Assembly (NCBI GenBank): GCA_900557655.1
Contig: USTX01000014.1
Span: forward strand, 1-9,520
DNA length: 9,520 nucleotides
Direction of reading: 5' to 3'
Source: an uncultured Eubacteriales bacterium
GTDB taxonomy: Bacteria; Bacillota; Clostridia; Christensenellales; UBA1242
Shown: piece after piece, positions 6,328 through 9,520 of the stretch
How the letters are laid out: the number at the start of each line of letters is the position of its first letter
How positions within the stretch are numbered: position 1 is the first letter of the stretch
Made by a program: the position numbers and the translations under genes
The notes under the pieces: model-generated
What the model was told of the DNA's origin: nothing
Databases searched by the model: none
Seen by the model: only the letters and a program-made list of their open reading frames with translations

Positions 6328-6797
6328 TGGAAGAGCGGTTTAAGATTGAAATTTATACTGATGGCGCGTGCTCGGGTAACCCGGGCGTTGGCGGTTGGGG
6401 CTGCGTTTTACTGTTTGGCGACCTTTTTAAAGAGTTCAGCGGGGCAGAGGGCAACACCACCAACAACCGTATGGAACTTATGGCGGTTATCAAGGGGTTA
6501 AGCGCGCTTAAAGTGCCATGTGACATTGACCTTTACAGCGATTCGGCATACACGGTTAACGCTTTTACGCAAGGCTGGCTTGACAATTGGCAGAAAAACA
6601 ACTGGCGCGGTAGTGACAAAAAAGAGGTCAAAAACCGCGACCTTTGGGAAGAACTTGTGCGGCTGACCACGCTTCACAACGTCACGTTTCACAAGGTTAA
6701 AGGCCACGCTGACAACGAACTAAATAATCGATGTGATTTGCTTGCAACCACGGCGATAAAAGAATTTCAAAAGGCAAGCACAGGAGAGAATATATGA
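6327..6797 (+). CDS. rnhA: Ribonuclease HI
   Basis: RNase HI cuts the RNA strand of RNA-DNA hybrids, clearing primers and R-loops. The 156-residue protein is full length for the single-domain bacterial enzyme. The catalytic set is complete: D12 in YTDGACSGNPG, E50 in NNRMELMA, D72 in YSDSAY and D137 in ELNNRCD, with the flexible-loop His (H127) in VKGHADN. The basic/aromatic handle WLDNWQKNNWRG (84-95) is present, as in the E. coli type. No good ribosome binding site is seen, so translation is probably coupled to the upstream gene through the 1-base TAATG overlap. The stop overlaps the serS start by 4 bases. Confidence 0.97.
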   Translation: MEERFKIEIYTDGACSGNPGVGGWGCVLLFGDLFKEFSGAEGNTTNNRMELMAVIKGLSALKVPCDIDLYSDSAYTVNAFTQGWLDNWQKNNWRGSDKKEVKNRDLWEELVRLTTLHNVTFHKVKGHADNELNNRCDLLATTAIKEFQKASTGENI

Positions 6798-8077
6798 TAG
6801 CAATTGAACTTATTCGTAACAACCCTGAACTGGTTAAAGAGAACATCCGCAAAAAGTTTCAAGACCAAAAACTTGGGTTGGTTGATGACGCAAGGGCGCT
6901 TGACGAGCAAATTCGCAAGCTTAAAAGCGATTGTGAGATGCTTCGCAGTGCGCGTAACGCAAAAAGCACGCAGATTGGCGGCCTTATGCGCGAGAAAAAG
7001 GTAGAAGAAGCGAACAAAATTAAGGCTGAGGTCAGCGCAATTAATGAAACGCTTGTCAAAGACGAGGCCAAACAGGTTGAACTTGAAGGCAAACTGCGCG
7101 AAATAATGATGGTTATCCCTAATATTATCGCAGACAGCGTGCCTATTGGTCGTAATGATAGTGAAAACGTTGAGTTGGCGCGTTTTGGTGAGCCAGTTGT
7201 GCCTAATTATGAGGTGCCTTATCATGCCGATATTTTGGCGGCGCTTGACGGGCTTGATATTGATGCGGCACGTCGCACCAGCGGTAACGGTTTTTATTAT
7301 CTTTTGGGCGATGTTGCGCGTTTGCACAGTGCGATTTTGGCCTACGCGCGCGATTTTATGATTGGCAAAGGCTTTACGTACGTTGTTCCGCCATTTATGA
7401 TAAGGCGCGACGTTGTTGATGGCGTTATGAGTTTTGCTGAGATGGAAAATATGATGTATAAGATTGAAGGGGAAGACCTTTATCTTATCGGCACCAGCGA
7501 GCATAGTATGATTGGCCGCTTTAAAAACACAATTATTAAAGACAGTGACTTGCCAATCACACTTACAAGTTATTCGCCATGTTTTAGAAAAGAGGTCGGT
7601 GCGCACGGCATCGAAGAGCGCGGGCTTTATCGCGTTCACCAGTTTGAAAAACAAGAAATGATTGTTATCTGTAAGCCAGAAGACAGCGCGGCGTGGTTTG
7701 AAAAAATGTGGCAATACACGGTTGAGTTTTTCCGCACGCTTGACATACCTGTTCGTCAACTTGAATGCTGCTCGGGCGACCTTGCAGACTTAAAAGTGCG
7801 CTCGTGTGACGTTGAGGCGTGGAGTCCAAGACAAAAGAAGTATTTTGAGGTTGGCAGTTGCTCTAATCTTGGTGACGCTCAGGCGCGTCGCCTTGGTATA
7901 CGCTTTAAAACCGACAAGGGTAACGTGCTTGCACATACGCTTAACAACACGGTGGTTGCGCCTCCAAGAATGCTTATCGCGTTTTTTGAGAACAACTATA
8001 ACAAAGACGGCTCGGTTAACATCCCTAAGGCGTTGCAGCCTTACATGGGTGGCCAAACCAAAATCGTTAAAAAATAA
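6794..8077 (+). CDS. serS: Seryl-tRNA synthetase (variant clade)
   Basis: This 427-residue class II enzyme charges tRNA-Ser. The N-terminal antiparallel coiled-coil arm that grips the tRNA long variable arm spans about 27-105. Motif 1 lies near FTYVVPPFM (194-202). The serine pocket reads LIGTSEHSM (231-239). Motif 2 is SPCFRKEVGAHG...RVHQFEKQEM (261-289) with R265. EVGSCSNLGDAQARR (352-366) follows, and motif 3 is HTLNNTVVAPPRMLIAFFEN (381-400) with R392. TSE in place of the common TAE, and LNNT in place of LNGS, mark a variant group of bacterial SerRS known from some Firmicutes. AGGAGAG (6782-6788) precedes the ATG by 5 bases, and the ATGA overlap couples it to rnhA. It is the last gene of the operon. 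Confidence 0.97.
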   Translation: MIAIELIRNNPELVKENIRKKFQDQKLGLVDDARALDEQIRKLKSDCEMLRSARNAKSTQIGGLMREKKVEEANKIKAEVSAINETLVKDEAKQVELEGKLREIMMVIPNIIADSVPIGRNDSENVELARFGEPVVPNYEVPYHADILAALDGLDIDAARRTSGNGFYYLLGDVARLHSAILAYARDFMIGKGFTYVVPPFMIRRDVVDGVMSFAEMENMMYKIEGEDLYLIGTSEHSMIGRFKNTIIKDSDLPITLTSYSPCFRKEVGAHGIEERGLYRVHQFEKQEMIVICKPEDSAAWFEKMWQYTVEFFRTLDIPVRQLECCSGDLADLKVRSCDVEAWSPRQKKYFEVGSCSNLGDAQARRLGIRFKTDKGNVLAHTLNNTVVAPPRMLIAFFENNYNKDGSVNIPKALQPYMGGQTKIVKK

Positions 8078-8081
8078 AAAT

Positions 8082-8126
8082 AAAACCACGACAGTTAGGC
8101 GCGCCCTAAATCGGTCGTGGTTTTTT
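8082..8126. terminator. Bidirectional terminator after serS
   Basis: AAAACCACGAC (8082-8092) pairs with GTCGTGGTTTT (8114-8124). A second inner stem, TTAGG/CCTAA, caps it (8095-8109). Six T follow on the plus strand. On the minus strand the A-rich left flank gives a T-tract too, so it could stop leftward transcripts from the AT-rich region as well as serS mRNA. Confidence 0.9.
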
Positions 8127-8267
8127 CTGCATTATATGCAAAAATACCTAGTTGAATTGCACGCAAATTCGGCTATTTAAACCTGTTTTTTTTGTCAATA
8201 GGGCAGTGCTACGTCACACATATTATTAAAACAGTTTTGCTACCCATAAAAAAACTCAAAGCCAATG

Positions 8268-8412
8268 AAAAAATTAATTAAAAATCACTTATAATTAACG
8301 ATAAACAACTATATTGATTTATTACTTTTGGCATTACTTTTGCGAACACTTATTAATATCGCCTTAATTATCACAAAAAATAAGGGAGGTAATCTTATAA
8401 AAGCACTGGATT
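8268..8412 (-). ncRNA. Candidate small RNA from the consensus minus-strand promoter
   Basis: A transcript from the promoter at 8419-8447 would start near 8412. It would soon show ATTACCTCC (8393-8385) as the loop of a 5-bp hairpin, ATAAG/CTTAT (8398-8394 and 8384-8380), followed by T6. Read-through would reach TTAATTA (8298-8292) pairing with TAATTAA (8280-8274), followed by T6, a weak AT-only terminator. The RNA would thus be about 40 or 145 bases. No open frame of note is present. The CCTCC loop could pair with ribosome binding sites, which is inference. Sequence alone does not prove it is made. Confidence 0.3.
8321..8344. repeat. Tandem 12-mer, two copies
   Basis: ATTACTTTTGGC (8321-8332) is followed at once by ATTACTTTTGCG (8333-8344), with ten leading bases identical. 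It lies inside the candidate small RNA. Confidence 0.7.
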
Positions 8413-8418
8413 TGTGTG

Positions 8419-8447
8419 ATTATAAACCATATTCTGTGTGGTGTCAA
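8419..8447 (-). promoter_or_regulatory. Perfect consensus promoter on the minus strand, no gene downstream
   Basis: Read on the minus strand, TTGACA (8447-8442), exactly 17 bases, then TATAAT (8424-8419): 12 of 12 consensus positions with the optimal spacer. It points toward the serS terminator and away from all recognised genes. Confidence 0.65.
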
Positions 8448-8663
8448 GTTACAAATTATCACAGAATTTCATCTAGTTATAACAAAATGCGCCTATAAAA
8501 CAATCCTTAAACTTAACCAATTTTTAACGCGCATTACCACGCGCTGACGCAGAATAAGAAAACAAAGACGATCAAGTATCCATAAAATTTATGCAAAATT
8601 AGCATCAAAACTGCCTAAAAGATACATTATAAATTAAACAAAAATGAGCCTAACAAATATCGC

Positions 8664-8798
8664 TTAAACAAGCTGATAAAAATTAAGTTTAATAATAAGT
8701 AAAAAATAGCTTAAAGCAAAGAGACACCATATAACAAATTTTAGCAAATAAAAATCAAATTCAACATCTAAAAACAATAAAAAATCAAAAAAACCCAT
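8664..8798 (-). CDS. Possible 44-residue hydrophobic membrane peptide
   Basis: The minus-strand ATG at 8798 is preceded, 6 bases away, by AGGGAG (8810-8805), a good ribosome binding site. The frame runs 44 codons to TAA. The product has an acidic, Phe-rich start (MGFFDFLLFLDVEFDF) and one strongly hydrophobic stretch at about 17-36 (including FVIWCLFALSYFLLII), so it would be a one-pass membrane peptide. It has no family I recognise. Caution: the minus strand here is T-rich, which by itself yields Phe/Leu/Ile codons, so hydrophobicity is weak evidence. A 14-bp inverted repeat lies just upstream. No clear promoter was found; it might be read from the 9382-9410 promoter. Confidence 0.33.
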   Translation of the reverse strand: MGFFDFLLFLDVEFDFYLLKFVIWCLFALSYFLLIIKLNFYQLV

Positions 8799-8820
8799 CA
8801 AAAACTCCCTAAATTGCCAC

Positions 8821-8854
8821 ATTTATTCGCAAAATTATTCTTTTGCGAATAAAT
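8821..8854. repeat. Perfect 14-bp inverted repeat (hairpin)
   Basis: ATTTATTCGCAAAA (8821-8834) and TTTTGCGAATAAAT (8841-8854) are exact inverse copies around TTATTC. A further TTGCC/GGCAA pair (8814-8818, 8874-8878) flanks it. On the minus strand it sits in the leader of the possible 44-residue peptide. It lacks a T-run, so it is not an ordinary terminator; an operator or RNA control hairpin is possible. Confidence 0.75.
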
Positions 8855-8935
8855 TAAAGAGATCAAAAAATTAGGCAACATTCTCTACCCAAATTTTTTT
8901 TTGCAGTTAACTTAATTTTACCCTTTTTTAAACTT

Positions 8936-9009
8936 ATAACGATAGTATGCTTGTGAACATTATAAGATATTTAAATATCACCCACTTTATTGTACTAAAT
9001 TATCGTTAT
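8936..9009. repeat. Nested palindromes downstream of the membrane-protein gene
   Basis: ATAACGATA (8936-8944) and TATCGTTAT (9001-9009) are exact inverse copies that enclose the perfect palindrome GATATTTAAATATC (8966-8979). On the minus strand this lies 11 bases after the membrane protein's stop. It may end or stabilise that transcript, although no T-run follows. Confidence 0.55.
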
Positions 9010-9020
9010 GTTGTTTAATG

Positions 9021-9356
9021 CTATGTGATATTGTCATTATTCGTTGGCTGAGCATTATTATTCGGCATCGTGGTTTCTTCGCTTTTTTTCGTGCGTTTTG
9101 ATTCTATTTCAACTGTTTCAATAGTATACCTATCTTTTAATTTAAGGTGTGTAAAAAACGCCAATTCTGTTGCCCAAATAATTATCAGTCTTAATGTAAA
9201 AAAGCCGCCAACTAGCGCTAAAACAATGTAATAAATCAACATTGCTGTAACGCGCGCTGCCATTGCCATCGGTGAAAAGAACAATGCAAGATATATTCCT
9301 AAAAAAACAACCATTGCCATCGCCCACATTATTAATGCTTTTGTACTATCTTTCAT
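9021..9356 (-). CDS. Small two-helix membrane protein of unknown function
   Basis: This 111-residue protein is not recognised. Two hydrophobic segments are seen, about 7-29 (ALIMWAMAMVVFLGIYLALF) and about 36-62 (VTAMLIYYIVLALVGGFFT onward). They are joined by a short turn containing R35. A polar, charged tail of about 50 residues follows (LKLKDRYTIE, then a Lys/Glu-rich stretch and an Asn/Pro-rich end). Positive charges at both ends suggest a hairpin with both termini in the cytoplasm. The start at 9356 is supported by a good upstream promoter; a G-rich AGGGTAGGG (9373-9365) is the likely ribosome binding site. The length and hairpin form resemble holins or small accessory membrane proteins, but no motif decides this. 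Low-complexity tails of this sort evolve fast. Confidence 0.75.
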   Translation of the reverse strand: MKDSTKALIMWAMAMVVFLGIYLALFFSPMAMAARVTAMLIYYIVLALVGGFFTLRLIIIWATELAFFTHLKLKDRYTIETVEIESKRTKKSEETTMPNNNAQPTNNDNIT

Positions 9357-9381
9357 CAGTGCCCTACCCTATTTTTTTAAC

Positions 9382-9410
9382 ATTATATCACTTAAAAACA
9401 CGATAGCCAA
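9382..9410 (-). promoter_or_regulatory. Promoter of the two-helix membrane protein gene
   Basis: On the minus strand, TTGGCT (9410-9405), a 17-base spacer and a perfect TATAAT (9387-9382) are seen, with an extended -10 TGA (9390-9388). Transcription would begin near 9375, about 19 bases before the ATG. Confidence 0.78.
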
Positions 9411-9431
9411 ACATTTTATTGTTGTCTTTTA

Positions 9432-9445
9432 CTAAAAATTTTTAG
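9432..9445. repeat. 14-bp perfect palindrome
   Basis: CTAAAAATTTTTAG is self-complementary. It lies between the presumed end of the gene at 9467 and the promoter at 9410. It could be an operator or chance in AT-rich DNA. Confidence 0.45.
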
Positions 9446-9466
9446 CGCATTGTTTCATCAAGATTA

Positions 9467-9520
9467 TTAAGATTTTTTGTAAAGGTCTAAAAGAAAGCCA
9501 TATTCTTTAAGGCCAGCGCG
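9467..9520 (-). CDS. Possible C-terminal end of a minus-strand gene (mostly outside window)
   Basis: From the window's right edge the minus strand is open for 17 codons, reading RAGLKEYGFLLDLYKKS before a TAA at 9469-9467. Codon choice (GGC, CTT, GCT) and the mixed charged/hydrophobic composition look like the coding sequence elsewhere in the window rather than like the AT-rich spacers. The function cannot be judged from this length. It would lie upstream of, and in the same direction as, the membrane-protein gene. Confidence 0.42.
   Translation of the reverse strand, partial: RAGLKEYGFLLDLYKKS

Larger units (their letters stand above)
8127..9020. other. AT-rich intergenic region of about 900 bases without a conventional gene
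   Basis: No frame on either strand has an ordinary coding sequence with matching start and ribosome binding site. From about 8490 to 8880 the plus strand is rich in A with few G, unlike the flanking genes. Structures that can be pointed to are listed separately: a tandem 12-mer, a perfect minus-strand promoter, a possible small RNA, a possible 44-residue peptide, a 14-bp inverted repeat and nested palindromes. It lies between convergent genes, serS and the membrane protein at 9021-9356. Confidence 0.8.

Noticed and set aside
6767..7759. 330-codon open frame on the minus strand, antisense to serS
   Set aside because: It is the shadow of the serS codon pattern; basic, Asn/Phe-rich composition, no ribosome binding site and no recognisable domain.
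7806..8180. 124-codon plus-strand frame overlapping the serS end
   Set aside because: Arg/Leu-rich shadow of serS that runs through the serS terminator hairpin.
8193..8198. Second minus-strand TTGACA as a promoter
   Set aside because: No acceptable -10 at 15-18 bases downstream.
8382..8498. Strong SD-like AAGGGAGG (8382-8389) followed by an open frame of 33 codons
   Set aside because: The codon at the right spacing is ATA and no usable start is nearby. The motif is better explained as the complement of the CCTCC loop of the minus-strand RNA.
8936..9009. Intrinsic terminator for the membrane-protein gene
   Set aside because: The hairpin is AT-rich with a long interior and no T-run follows on the minus strand.
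1..9520. CRISPR array, phage genes, transposase or integrase
   Set aside because: No regularly spaced repeats and no matching protein motifs on either strand.

Overview
This window reads as chromosomal DNA of a low-to-moderate GC Gram-positive bacterium of the Clostridia/Firmicutes type. The grounds are the mutL-miaA-(YnbB family)-lexA order, strong AAGGAGG-type ribosome binding sites, a LexA site of the Gram-positive GAAC-N4-GTTC kind, AT-rich spacers and T-tract terminators. An uncultured gut clostridium would fit, but that is inference. No phage, plasmid or CRISPR genes are visible.

Region 1 (1-3247, + strand) is a tightly packed repair/tRNA-modification cluster: the 3' part of mutL, miaA, and a methionine-gamma-lyase/'aluminium resistance' (YnbB) family gene. 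The last is broken by a small deletion that removes the PLP-contacting aspartate motif and shifts the frame. A roughly 95-bp palindromic repeat follows it.

Region 2 (3361-4676, +) is a single gene with its own promoter and terminator. It encodes an alpha-oxoamine synthase whose sequence most resembles serine palmitoyltransferase-type enzymes.

Region 3 (4703-5840, +) holds lexA, with an extended -10 promoter and a probable self-operator over its -35. A co-transcribed small eight-cysteine protein follows, then tRNA-Trp(CCA) with its own promoter and terminator.

Region 4 (5940-8126, +) is an operon with a near-consensus promoter: a MazG-like nucleotide pyrophosphohydrolase, RNase HI (rnhA) and seryl-tRNA synthetase (serS). 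The genes overlap by 1 and 4 bases, and a bidirectional terminator ends the operon.

Region 5 (8127-9020) is about 900 bases of AT-rich sequence without an ordinary gene. It is not featureless. On the minus strand it has a perfect TTGACA-N17-TATAAT promoter that could drive a small RNA, a possible 44-residue membrane peptide with a good ribosome binding site, a 14-bp perfect inverted repeat just upstream of that peptide, and further palindromes. This is the least explained part of the window.

Region 6 (9021-9520, - strand) has a two-helix membrane protein of unknown function with a clear promoter, then what may be the last 17 codons of another minus-strand gene.
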